DNA of 64,000 bases, taken from positions 620,001 to 684,000 of the forward strand of contig NZ_JACHIF010000001.1 in the NCBI RefSeq assembly GCF_014203045.1. The letters run 5' to 3'. Numbering within the stretch: the stretch's first letter is position 1; every line of letters starts with the position of its first letter. The notes under the pieces were generated by a model, which saw only the letters and a program-made list of their open reading frames with translations, did no database searches and was not told the origin of the DNA. This DNA is from Prosthecobacter dejongeii (GTDB taxonomy: Bacteria; Verrucomicrobiota; Verrucomicrobiia; Verrucomicrobiales; Verrucomicrobiaceae). A program made the position numbers and the translations under genes. Positions 37,001 to 44,764 of the stretch are shown piece by piece.

Positions 37001-37175
37001 CATCTCCCACGGCTTTACCCTCTGCACCTCACGCCCACCCACGGTCAAAGAAGCCGCGCTGCTGACGGATCTGCTAAAACGCCAGCGACAGATCAAAGCC
37101 GCCGACGAAGCGCCTCCAATGGTCGTCGTCGCCCGGGTTCTGCTGAATCTCGACGAGACGATCACCAAGGAATGA
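34083..37175 (+). CDS. Cytochrome-like DUF1549/DUF1553 protein, second copy
   Basis: A 1030-residue relative of the protein at 29528-32515, with a short signal peptide (MLRFSLFILAFSSAQA), a haem-c motif CYGCH (residues 31-35), DUF1549 (SSPHYGERWGRHWLDAARYA) and DUF1553 (NRVWQAYFGIGLVDTPEDF, FGLQGSLPSHPELLDWLAAE). The two copies align through most of their length but are well diverged. Unlike the first copy, no DUF1501 gene follows. Near residues 447-473 it holds about 26 extra residues (LERSTSIPERSVDTPVRRPE and on) that the first copy lacks at the matching place; the DNA there carries direct repeats, so this is an in-frame repeat insertion. ATG at 34083 is chosen over an upstream TTG. Confidence 0.88.
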   Translation: MLRFSLFILAFSSAQAVDFVADIQPIFEQRCYGCHGSNKQEAAFRLDHKPSALKGGDFGLAIKPRHSADSILVHAIEGRNPKMKMPRKGDPLSPEEIGKIKAWIDAGAEWPDSASVSLETKVDHWAFKAPIKPALPAAIHPVDAFIKQRLTREGLKPSPEAAPETLIRRVSLDLTGLPPTPEEVTAFVQDFKSSPKAYERMIEKLLSSPHYGERWGRHWLDAARYADSNGYEKDPMRHIWFYRDWVISAFNRDLPYDQFIIEQLAGDQLPKATQDQIVATGFLRNSMINEEGGVDPEQFRMEAMFDRMDTIGKSILGLTIGCTQCHNHKYDPISQVEYYQMFAFLNNDNEPWRVVYTSSEQMQRAQVLQSIQDLENKLKHEHADWPQRLEQWAAQVKGNQPAWTTLKFEDDPSGGEKAIRQKDGSILAQGYAPTKSHVKFVVDLKGLERSTSIPERSVDTPVRRPEESVAPTRTITAFRLELLNDPNLPAYGPGRSIKGMAALTEFTAEIKVGDKLTPLKFIKATADYGEPENTPLVPYARDKEADKDNRVTGPVTYAIDGDAKTAWGIDAGPGRRNVPRKAVFVLGKPLVVTPSMELTVGLSMKHGGWNSDDLQTMNLGRYRICATDAPDATADPLPPSVRAWVEKKEDATMKDAAIPSPVFAFFRSTLLEWKSVNDEIETLWKQHPEGTTTLVLDGRDEPRMTNLLKRGDFLKPGEQVTAGVPAMLNNPLPQDADGSRLTFARWMVSRQSPTTARAWVNRVWQAYFGIGLVDTPEDFGLQGSLPSHPELLDWLAAEFMDKGWSNKDLHRLILTSATYRQESKVTPALLEKDPYNRLLARGPRFRVEGEVVRDIQLAVSGLLNPQLGGRSVMPPAPEYLFEKPVSYAPFPWKIEGDNQKYRRSVYVFRRRSTPFPFLGTFDVPNGETACVKRARSNTPLQALMTLNETLSMEAAQHLAQRMEKAGAGDDAKAISHGFTLCTSRPPTVKEAALLTDLLKRQRQIKAADEAPPMVVVARVLLNLDETITKE
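35421..35503. repeat. In-frame repeat-derived insertion inside the DUF1553 protein gene
   Basis: GAGAGGAGC occurs at 35424-35432 and 35445-35453 (21 bp apart), followed by a related GAGGAGAGCGTAG near 35478. The segment is in frame and adds about 26 residues, rich in Arg, Glu, Pro and Ser, between VVDLKG and RTITAFRLE. The paralogue at 29528-32515 runs straight through this place. Exact borders are uncertain. Confidence 0.55.
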
Positions 37176-37187
37176 GTCTCTTGGCTC

Positions 37188-38729
37188 TCAAGCCACCATC
37201 ACTTCAGCCTCTTCGGTCTCGCTGGGGCCTTTGGAAGGCGGCTCGGGCGGGGTGAAAGTGGCCATGGAAAAGCGCTTCATCAGGGAACTGAGAGAGACAT
37301 ATAGGAAGCCACCGAGGAACAAGGCGAGGAAGGGCAACGAGCCCCACTGCTCTTTCTCCACCGCCATCCAGAGCAGGTGGCCAAAGTAACCGACGAGGGC
37401 CAGTTCGATCCACAAACACAGGGATTTACCCGCTTTGTAGCGGAAGGATTTTTTCGAGGACTGCGCCTGGGCGCGGCTATTCACGCCATACTTCGGCGTG
37501 CGCACAAATTCAGACTCCTGGCCCAAAAGCGCCTCAATGACCGCCTTGCCGTTGTTGATGGACATCCCGATGCCCAGCGCCATGAAAAGCGGAATGTAGG
37601 GGATGGTCTGTAGCCAGCCCAAGCGCCGCTGCGCTCCCTGAGCGGTGAGGTAAAAGGCGATCACCGCCACCGTGGCAAAGAGGAACACCGGCAAGTCCAC
37701 AAAGACCGCCTTTTGCCAGGAATTCACTGGCAGGAAATCCACCGGATACAGCAGCACCAGGGTGCAAAGAGTCAGTAAGTTCGCAAAGTTTGAGGTCAGG
37801 TGAGCGGTGGCCTCCACCTTTTTCATGAAGGGCTCATCGCTGCGCCAGACCTTGCCCAGCACTTTTTTGCAAACCTGCACGGACCCCTTGGTCCAGCGGT
37901 GCTGCTGGGATTTAAAGCCATCCATGTCCGGCGGCAACTCTGCAGGGACGATGATGTCATTCAGGTAAATGAACCGCCAGCCCAGCATCTGCGCACGGTA
38001 GCTGAGGTCCAGATCTTCCGTCAGCGTGTCATGTTTCCAGCCGCCTGCTTCATCAATCACGCAGCGGCGCCAGAGGCCCGCCGTGCCATTGAAGTTACAA
38101 AACTCACCCTGCCGGCTGCGGGAGGTCTGCTCCATCATCAGATGCCCATCCAGCAGGATGCCCTGGAGACGAGTGAGCAGGGAGAAATCCAGATTCTTGT
38201 GCCCCCAGCGCGCCTGCACGATGCCCACTTGGGGATCCGTAAAGTGGTGGATGGTCTGCATCAGGTAGTCCGGCTCCGGCTCAAAGTCGGCATCGAAGAT
38301 GCAGATGAACTCGCCTTTGACCGTCGCCATGGCGGCATCCAGTGCTCCAGCTTTAAAACCTTGCCGGTTCGTGCGGTGGCGATACTCCACGTCGAAGCCC
38401 TGCTCCCGCATCGTTTGAGCGTATTGCTCGCAGGCCTGGGAAGTTTCATCCGTGGAATCATCCAGAAACTGGATCTGCAGGCGATCTTTCGGGTACTCCA
38501 AGGCACTGATGGAGGCGACGAGCTGGCCCAAGACATCCGCCTCGTTAAAAATCGGGAGTTGGATGGTCACCACGGGCAGTTCAGCGAACTCTCGCAGGGC
38601 CTTGGGCGGGTTTTTACGGTGCTTCCAATAGGTGTACAGAACCTTGACCTTGTGCGCCCCAAAGGCGGACAGTCCGGCGGAAACGATGATGTAACTGGTT
38701 AACCAGAGAAGCTTTTCCCACTCGATCAT
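37188..38729 (-). CDS. Cellulose-synthase-like family 2 glycosyltransferase
   Basis: A 513-residue processive membrane glycosyltransferase. It has an N-terminal helix (about 7-24), the catalytic motifs D90/D91 (FLDDSTDE), DAD 146-148 (FDADFEP), TED 237-239 (TEDLDLSY) and QxxRW 275-279 (QQHRW), then several C-terminal membrane helices from about 315. This set is that of beta-glycan synthases such as glucomannan or cellulose synthases; the lack of a PilZ domain suggests a CslA/mannan-type or other non-cellulosic enzyme. No BcsB or BcsC partner is near. It converges on the DUF1553 gene with a 12-bp gap. Confidence 0.88.
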   Translation of the reverse strand: MIEWEKLLWLTSYIIVSAGLSAFGAHKVKVLYTYWKHRKNPPKALREFAELPVVTIQLPIFNEADVLGQLVASISALEYPKDRLQIQFLDDSTDETSQACEQYAQTMREQGFDVEYRHRTNRQGFKAGALDAAMATVKGEFICIFDADFEPEPDYLMQTIHHFTDPQVGIVQARWGHKNLDFSLLTRLQGILLDGHLMMEQTSRSRQGEFCNFNGTAGLWRRCVIDEAGGWKHDTLTEDLDLSYRAQMLGWRFIYLNDIIVPAELPPDMDGFKSQQHRWTKGSVQVCKKVLGKVWRSDEPFMKKVEATAHLTSNFANLLTLCTLVLLYPVDFLPVNSWQKAVFVDLPVFLFATVAVIAFYLTAQGAQRRLGWLQTIPYIPLFMALGIGMSINNGKAVIEALLGQESEFVRTPKYGVNSRAQAQSSKKSFRYKAGKSLCLWIELALVGYFGHLLWMAVEKEQWGSLPFLALFLGGFLYVSLSSLMKRFSMATFTPPEPPSKGPSETEEAEVMVA

Positions 38730-38894
38730 AGGGAGCCCGGATGTCGGGGATCAACCAATCACTGCCGGTTTACTTCCGTCAAGCAGCAATCCGGGGGCCA
38801 AAAGCTTCTCTTTTCCATCAAAATCGGGCAAATCGTCATTTTTGAGAGCCTGGGCCGAAGAAATTTTCAGTCCTCTCTAGTGAAACTTTGGCCT

Positions 38895-38915
38895 GGGATT
38901 GCGGGAATCAATCCC
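38895..38915. promoter_or_regulatory. Inverted repeat upstream of the DUF1800 gene
   Basis: GGGATTG (38895-38901) and CAATCCC (38909-38915) pair perfectly around a 7-base spacer, 52 bp before the start codon at 38968. It could be an operator or an mRNA hairpin. The 237-bp gap between the divergent genes is otherwise without clear features. Confidence 0.3.
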
Positions 38916-38967
38916 TGCGGTTACTTTTCTGGCCTCAGGCGCTTTATTTTTTGTGCATTTTCCTCTC

Positions 38968-41900
38968 ATGAAAGGCCATTTGACCCTCCATGCCATCGTC
39001 CTGGGCCTCCTCCTGGGTACGCCTGCTTTGCAGGGGGAATTCACCATGCTTGGCTCGTTGGGGAATCAAGATGGCAATCCCCAGGAATTTGGCGACGGCA
39101 CCTGGGGTACGAATGCGGCCCCGGGCAGTGCTACGGCACTGGACAATGACTATTATTTTTCGGGTACCTACCCGGCACCGATCGGCCTGGTGGCTGAGGC
39201 AGAACCGTGGACGAATCTGGAACGAACCCTCGGCACGGGCAATCCGCTGACCCGACTGCACTTCAACCTGAATGCCGCCCAAGTGACGCCGACCCTGCGC
39301 CTGCGTTTCGTCTTCCATCATGTCTGGGGCGGCTGGTCAGAGCCCGGCTACGGAGCCCATGAACTGGAAGTGCGCCTGAACGGCACAGTGCTCAAAACTG
39401 AGACCGCAACCACCAGTGGCACCGTGGTGGTGGAGGCCAATGCAGGCAGCATGACCCCACTCGTCGGTGAAAACATCCTGCAAGTGGCGCGCATCGGCGG
39501 GGCGGCAGATGGCTGGGTGCAGCTGGACTCCCTGACTCTGGAGATCCACCCCACTGCGCTGGTGGATGCCGATGGCGACGGCCTGCCCCGCTGGTGGGAG
39601 GAAGACCACGGCCTGAGCGATGCCGTCACGGCCGATGCTGTGGCCAATCCTGACCAAGACGGTCTGACCAACCTGCAAGAGTATGCGCTAAAAACCGATC
39701 CCCGAGTCGCCGACACAGACGGAGATGGTCTCAAAGATGGACGCGAGGTGGAGCTGGGCACCCAGCCGCTGCTGGCCGATACCGATGGCGATACCCTAAC
39801 CGATGGCGAAGAAACCACCGCCACACCGCCGACGAATCCGCTGCTGGCCGATACGGACAATGATGGTGCCCCTGATGCCTGGGAGCTGCGCACGGGATTC
39901 AATGCGACTTCCGCCACCCACACTCCACCGGTCTGGAGTGGCAGCATCGGGCTGAATTTTGTCTCCGAACTGAATCCTGAAAATGCCCTCGCGGCACGGG
40001 CTGTCACCGGCTTTGCCCCGCAGATGAACTGGAATAGCACGATCCCGCTCACCAGTTGGAACTCGGCCACCGGAACCCATCAGGCCGTGGCCAGTCCTGT
40101 AGCAGGGGTTTTGGTCAATAGCGCAGGCACCCCCACGGCGATGACGATGAGCTGGAGCTCCACCTCCGGCTTTTGGGCCAGCGGCCACGGGGGCAGTTCC
40201 ACGGGCAAATTGTTCGATGGTTTTTTCAGCGTGAACAATGACACAGGCGGCACGCTCACCTTTAGCCAGGTGCCCTACGCCACCTATGATGTCATCGTCT
40301 ATGTGGGCTCCGTTTATGATGGGGCCAAAGGGCGGCTGCGCCTCAATGACCAGGCCACGAGTGATCGCTGGTTTGTCACCTCCAGCACCGCCCCAGAAAC
40401 GCGCTTCATCCAGCCCCTGATCTCCAGTGAGGCGGTCCCCTGGCGTGGCAATACCATCCGCTTTCGCAACATCAGCGGCAGCAGTTTTAACCTGAAACTC
40501 TTCCGCACCAGTTGGTATGAGGTGGGCATCCACGGCGTGCAGATCGTCGATGCCACCGCGAACGCCGACAATGATGGCATGCCCACCTGGTGGGAGCTAG
40601 CCCACAAGCTCAATCCTGCCGCCAACGATGCCGCGACTGACCTGGATGGCGATCTCCTGGACAACCTTGGCGAATGGACCCGGCAAACCGATCCTCATGT
40701 GGCCGACACGGATGGCGATGGCCTAACCGACGACGTGGAAACATCCACCGGCCAGTGGGTGAGCGCGACCGACACGGGCTCCAGCCCCCTGCTCGCCGAT
40801 ACGGACAGCGATGGGCTGGCCGATGGCGAGGAAGTGAACCGCCTCCCTCAACCAACGAATCCAAACTTAGCTGATAGCGATGGCGATGGCCGCAGCGACC
40901 GAGATGAGATCCGCCAGAGCACCAACCCTGTGGAAGCCGATGCCGCCAATGCGCAGATGCCCATCGTCACCACCTCACCACGCAACTTCATCTGGGTGGT
41001 GGACAATGTGCAGCTCGTCTGGGACCACACACGTGGCCACGTGGTGGACATGCCCTGGGGCGATAACCAACTCATGAATTTCCGCCTGGCCAATGCGGCC
41101 AATCCAGGCCGCGATGCCTTCCAAATAGCCCTGCGCGTGAAAGGCGGGCGCGTTTCCCACTTCCTCTATTCCAGCTACGAAAATGGCTTCAGCCACCCAG
41201 ACAATGATGGCTGGGACATCTGGGAGGCCGACTGGAATGAAATGCCCACCGACCACAAAGCCGCGCTCGGCTTCAGCGGGCATGGCCGTGCCGATATCTC
41301 GGATCGGCTGCGTTTCCAAATCCTCGGCACCAGCCCCGGTGCCCAGACGAACTGGACCTTCACCTTCAGTCTTATCAATCAAGACACAGGCAGCACCGTG
41401 ATCGAACGCACCTTTGTCGGCTGCCATCTCGCCACGAACGTGCATACCAATGCGGTCAACTGGCAGGACCTTCGAGATCCCCCCAATGCCAATCGGCTGG
41501 AAATCACCCGGCACGTTGGCGTGCAGATGTTTTTTCAAAGTACCCCTCTAGAGGACACGCCTGCCTTTGCCGCCTACAAAGACACCGATGAAGATGGCAT
41601 GCCCGATGTTTGGGAGGACGCTTACACGTTGGATAAAAACAATGCCACCAACGCCAGTGTGGACAGCGACGTTGATGGCCTAACCAACCTTCAGGAATAC
41701 CTCGCAGGCACAAGCCCACGAGATCGCGATAGCGACGACGACGGCGCACCGGATGGGCTGGAGATGCAGAATGGCAGTCACCCCCTCCAGGCTAGCAGCC
41801 TACCGCCTTTCTATCATGGCACCCCGAGCCTCCCGGCCATGGAAGACTTTAATGGCAACGGCATGTCAGATCCCTGGGAATACTGGGCTGGCGGCGGCAT

Positions 41901-44001
41901 TCTCCCCCGTCACTTGGACGCGGACAAGGACGGCCTAACCAATGGTGATGAAGCCGCAGCGGGCACTGACCCTTTCAATCCACAGTCGCGTTTTTGGTCC
42001 ACCGTCGAACATCTAGGGACTGATGTCACCGTGCGCTGGCCGACGCTGAATTTCAAAACCGGCCATGTGTGGGAATCGCACAATCTTTCCAATTGGGCCG
42101 CAGCTTCCGGCACCCCAGTCCCAGACGGCAGTAATTGGACGCAGACCTTTGCCAATGCACTGCAAAACCCCATCAGCACTTTCTATCGTCTCGCCCTAGA
42201 GGATGTGGACAGTGATGGAGATGGCGTCAGCGACTGGACCGAAGTCAACGTGCTGGGGTCGAATCCTCAGATAGATAGCAGCATTCGCCCTCCCGTCTTT
42301 ACCGACCTCAATGGCGACGGTGTGCCCGATGCAGAGGTGGGTGGAGATTTGGTGAGCCTGCTGGAGCAATTTGGCCAAGGCAGTAGTGCAGCCAGTGCAG
42401 GCCAGCCAGCCATCATGCGTTCCCAAGCCTCTCGCTTCCTCATGCAGGCTGCGTTTGGCCCCACCCTAGAGGACATCCATCGGGTACAAACTCTCGGTTA
42501 TGCCGACTGGATAGCCGAGCAGGTAGCCAAGCCACCCACCCTGCACTCCACCTACATCCAGGGCATCTATGACGACATGCTAGGGCAGCGTTCCCAGAGC
42601 AACTTCAATCGCGGTGGCGAAATCGAGGCCCCCTTCCTGTTTGGCAATAACATGATGACCGCCTTTGCCCGCGCCAGCATCCAAGGAGAGGACCAGTTAC
42701 GCCAACGCGTGGCCTTTGCGCTCAGCCAAATCCTCGTCACCTCCCGGCGGGATGCCAACCTGGAAAGCCGCTGCCTCGGCATGGCCGACTATTACGATGT
42801 CCTCGTTCGCCATGCTTTTGGCAATTACCACGATCTGCTCATGAAGGTGACCCTGCATCCCGTCATGGGCCGCTACCTCAGCCACGTGGGCAACCAAAAA
42901 GCAGACCCTTCTATCAACCGCTATCCCGATGAAAACTACGCCCGTGAGATCATGCAGCTCTTCACCATCGGGCTATGGGAACTGAATCCTGATGGCACTC
43001 AGAAACTCAATGGGCAGGGCCAGTCCATTCCCACCTACACGAATGCAGAGATCACCCAGCTCGCGCGGGTCATGACAGGCTTTTGGTTCGGCGGCCATAC
43101 CTGGGGCGGCGGCGGCTGGACAGAGCAGGACCTCGCCACACCCATGACCTTGCGTGGTCAATACCATGACTTTGGCAAGAAAACCTTGTTAGGCGGTTAC
43201 ATCATCCCGGCCCGTGCTGCCACAGATGAGAATGCGGAGCGCGATGTGAGCGATGCCGTGAGACATCTTTTTAAGCACCCAAACACGCCCATCTTCGTCG
43301 GGCGGCAGCTCATCCAGTTCCTCGTCACAGACAATCCCAGCCCCGCATACATTCAGCGAATCGCCGCTGTCTTCGCTGACAATGGCGAAGGTGTGCGAGG
43401 TGATTTGAAGTCCGTCGTCACGGCGATTCTCCTGGATGAAGAAGCCCGCGATCCACGCATCACGGGCCGGCCTTCCTACGGTCGCTTGAAGGAACCTGTG
43501 ATCCGCACCATGGCCTTGGCCCGCGCCTTCGGTTTGAAGGAGGTACCGGATTTGCTGTGGTGGGACTGGGGGGATTTCTTCAATGCCAGCCGCCAAGAAC
43601 CCACCTTTTCCCCCAGTGTGTTTAATTTCTACCGACCCGACTACCGCGCCCCTGGTTTGTTGACTCAAAACAATCTCGCCGGTCCCGTGTTCCAGATCAC
43701 CGATAGCTTCAGTTCCATCTCCTTTCCGAATCGCCTCTGGCAGACTCTCATGCAGGGCTTTTCCATGTGGGAAACTTACCGCTTTCCGCTGGATCTCTCC
43801 CGTGAAAAAGCCCTCGCTTCAACACCTGCAGATTTAGTGGACCACCTCAACTTACTCTTCTGCGCCGGGCAAATGCGCCCCTCCACCCGCATGCTCATCC
43901 TCGGGGTGATCAACCAGATTCCCGCTCAACAAACCTCCGCCCGCGTGCAGGTGGCCGCCTACCTCGCCCTCGTCTGCCCCGAAGGCGCAGTGATGAGATG
44001 A
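38968..44001 (+). CDS. DUF1800 protein with many calcium-binding (thrombospondin type 3/EF-like) repeats
   Basis: A 1677-residue exported protein. The ATG at 38968 starts a signal peptide (MKGHLTLHAIVLGLLLGTPA). It then has a beta-sandwich region, repeated D-x-D-x-D-G calcium loops such as DADGDGLPRWWEE, DTDGDGLKDGREVELGT and DTDSDGLADGEEV (clusters near residues 195-310, 530-640 and 870-1010), and a C-terminal DUF1800 domain from about residue 1160, beginning SRFLMQAAFGPTLEDIHRVQ and including YADWIAEQVA and NYAREIMQLFTIGLWELNPD. DUF1800 is usually paired with DUF1501; here the pair is split by two foreign-looking genes. Probably a large calcium-stabilised surface protein. Confidence 0.9.
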   Translation: MKGHLTLHAIVLGLLLGTPALQGEFTMLGSLGNQDGNPQEFGDGTWGTNAAPGSATALDNDYYFSGTYPAPIGLVAEAEPWTNLERTLGTGNPLTRLHFNLNAAQVTPTLRLRFVFHHVWGGWSEPGYGAHELEVRLNGTVLKTETATTSGTVVVEANAGSMTPLVGENILQVARIGGAADGWVQLDSLTLEIHPTALVDADGDGLPRWWEEDHGLSDAVTADAVANPDQDGLTNLQEYALKTDPRVADTDGDGLKDGREVELGTQPLLADTDGDTLTDGEETTATPPTNPLLADTDNDGAPDAWELRTGFNATSATHTPPVWSGSIGLNFVSELNPENALAARAVTGFAPQMNWNSTIPLTSWNSATGTHQAVASPVAGVLVNSAGTPTAMTMSWSSTSGFWASGHGGSSTGKLFDGFFSVNNDTGGTLTFSQVPYATYDVIVYVGSVYDGAKGRLRLNDQATSDRWFVTSSTAPETRFIQPLISSEAVPWRGNTIRFRNISGSSFNLKLFRTSWYEVGIHGVQIVDATANADNDGMPTWWELAHKLNPAANDAATDLDGDLLDNLGEWTRQTDPHVADTDGDGLTDDVETSTGQWVSATDTGSSPLLADTDSDGLADGEEVNRLPQPTNPNLADSDGDGRSDRDEIRQSTNPVEADAANAQMPIVTTSPRNFIWVVDNVQLVWDHTRGHVVDMPWGDNQLMNFRLANAANPGRDAFQIALRVKGGRVSHFLYSSYENGFSHPDNDGWDIWEADWNEMPTDHKAALGFSGHGRADISDRLRFQILGTSPGAQTNWTFTFSLINQDTGSTVIERTFVGCHLATNVHTNAVNWQDLRDPPNANRLEITRHVGVQMFFQSTPLEDTPAFAAYKDTDEDGMPDVWEDAYTLDKNNATNASVDSDVDGLTNLQEYLAGTSPRDRDSDDDGAPDGLEMQNGSHPLQASSLPPFYHGTPSLPAMEDFNGNGMSDPWEYWAGGGILPRHLDADKDGLTNGDEAAAGTDPFNPQSRFWSTVEHLGTDVTVRWPTLNFKTGHVWESHNLSNWAAASGTPVPDGSNWTQTFANALQNPISTFYRLALEDVDSDGDGVSDWTEVNVLGSNPQIDSSIRPPVFTDLNGDGVPDAEVGGDLVSLLEQFGQGSSAASAGQPAIMRSQASRFLMQAAFGPTLEDIHRVQTLGYADWIAEQVAKPPTLHSTYIQGIYDDMLGQRSQSNFNRGGEIEAPFLFGNNMMTAFARASIQGEDQLRQRVAFALSQILVTSRRDANLESRCLGMADYYDVLVRHAFGNYHDLLMKVTLHPVMGRYLSHVGNQKADPSINRYPDENYAREIMQLFTIGLWELNPDGTQKLNGQGQSIPTYTNAEITQLARVMTGFWFGGHTWGGGGWTEQDLATPMTLRGQYHDFGKKTLLGGYIIPARAATDENAERDVSDAVRHLFKHPNTPIFVGRQLIQFLVTDNPSPAYIQRIAAVFADNGEGVRGDLKSVVTAILLDEEARDPRITGRPSYGRLKEPVIRTMALARAFGLKEVPDLLWWDWGDFFNASRQEPTFSPSVFNFYRPDYRAPGLLTQNNLAGPVFQITDSFSSISFPNRLWQTLMQGFSMWETYRFPLDLSREKALASTPADLVDHLNLLFCAGQMRPSTRMLILGVINQIPAQQTSARVQVAAYLALVCPEGAVMR

Positions 44002-44061
44002 CCCGGTCTCTTTCCTGGATCGAGTCTTGAATTTCCCTTTTACATCCACCATACTTTCACC

Positions 44062-44340
44062 ATGATTCATACCCTGCTGCCCGCGAAAAAATCGCCTGCG
44101 CGCAAAGCTGTAGGCAAAGCGATCATGCCACTCCCTGTTGCGCGTTGGCTTTTGGAAAACACTCAGTTATCCGCGCGTGATCACCGCCGCATCAAAACTC
44201 TCAATGCGAAGGTCAAAAGTGAAACCATCAGCGAAGAGGAATCGGCAGAACTTGACGCTATTCTTGATGCTTGTCTGAATCTCGACATTCTGCGAGCGCA
44301 AGCTAGCAGCGTGATCAAGAAAAGTACCAAGGCGCGCTAA
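44062..44340 (+). CDS. Small helical protein preceding an HNH endonuclease
   Basis: A 92-residue protein rich in Lys, Glu, Ala and Leu; it is predicted to be mostly helical (LSARDHRRIKTLNAKVKSET and DAILDACLNLDILRAQASSV), with no membrane segment. It ends 2 bp before the HNH gene. Small helical proteins of about this size often stand directly upstream of HNH genes in cyanobacteria and others, in my memory, which makes the two a likely cassette; whether it is an antitoxin-like partner is unknown. It sits in the gap between a DUF1800 and a DUF1501 gene. Confidence 0.65.
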   Translation: MIHTLLPAKKSPARKAVGKAIMPLPVARWLLENTQLSARDHRRIKTLNAKVKSETISEEESAELDAILDACLNLDILRAQASSVIKKSTKAR

Positions 44341-44342
44341 CC

Positions 44343-44747
44343 ATGTCCAGCCTGCCCTCCAGCTTATCGTTACGCGTGAAGATGCGTGCTGGAGACCGCT
44401 GCGAATATTGTCGCCTGCCTGCTCATGGCACTCAGGCACCGTTTGAGGTAGAACACATCATTCCTCGAAAGCACCAAGGAAACTCGTCTTTTGAAAATTT
44501 GGCTTGGTCATGTGCTTTCTGTAACCGTCACAAAGGCGTTAACATCTCGGGCTTACATCCCATAACAAAGGCGCTCGTAGCATTGTATCATCCACGCCGA
44601 GATTCATGGGACCAGCATTTTAAATACGAGAAGGCTTACATTCGTGGTCGAACGCCTGAAGGCCTAGTCACGGTGCAGGTTCTAAATATGAATCAAAACA
44701 CCATGGTATTGCTAAGGCTACAGTTGATGGCAGAAGGCCTTTGGTAA
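44343..44747 (+). CDS. HNH endonuclease family protein
   Basis: A 134-residue HNH nuclease. Cys20/Cys23 (DRCEYC) and Cys57/Cys60 (SCAFC) bind a structural zinc; His38 (EVEHIIPRKHQG), Asn52 (FENLAWSC) and His63 (NRHKG) are the HNH catalytic set. The C-terminal 60 residues carry HFKYEKAYIRGRTPEGL, a common ending in this subgroup. The gene is visibly richer in A and T than its neighbours, which suggests transfer. It follows the small helical protein by 2 bp and ends 17 bp before the DUF1501 gene. Its target is unknown: it could be a stand-alone nuclease, a defence effector or a homing-type element. Confidence 0.88.
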   Translation: MSSLPSSLSLRVKMRAGDRCEYCRLPAHGTQAPFEVEHIIPRKHQGNSSFENLAWSCAFCNRHKGVNISGLHPITKALVALYHPRRDSWDQHFKYEKAYIRGRTPEGLVTVQVLNMNQNTMVLLRLQLMAEGLW

Positions 44748-44764
44748 TCACTCACTATTTCAAC

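Noticed and set aside
39580-40880. Dense GATGGCGATGG-like DNA repeats as a mobile element
   Set aside because: They are the codons of D-x-D-x-D-G calcium loops and stay in frame through the DUF1800 protein.
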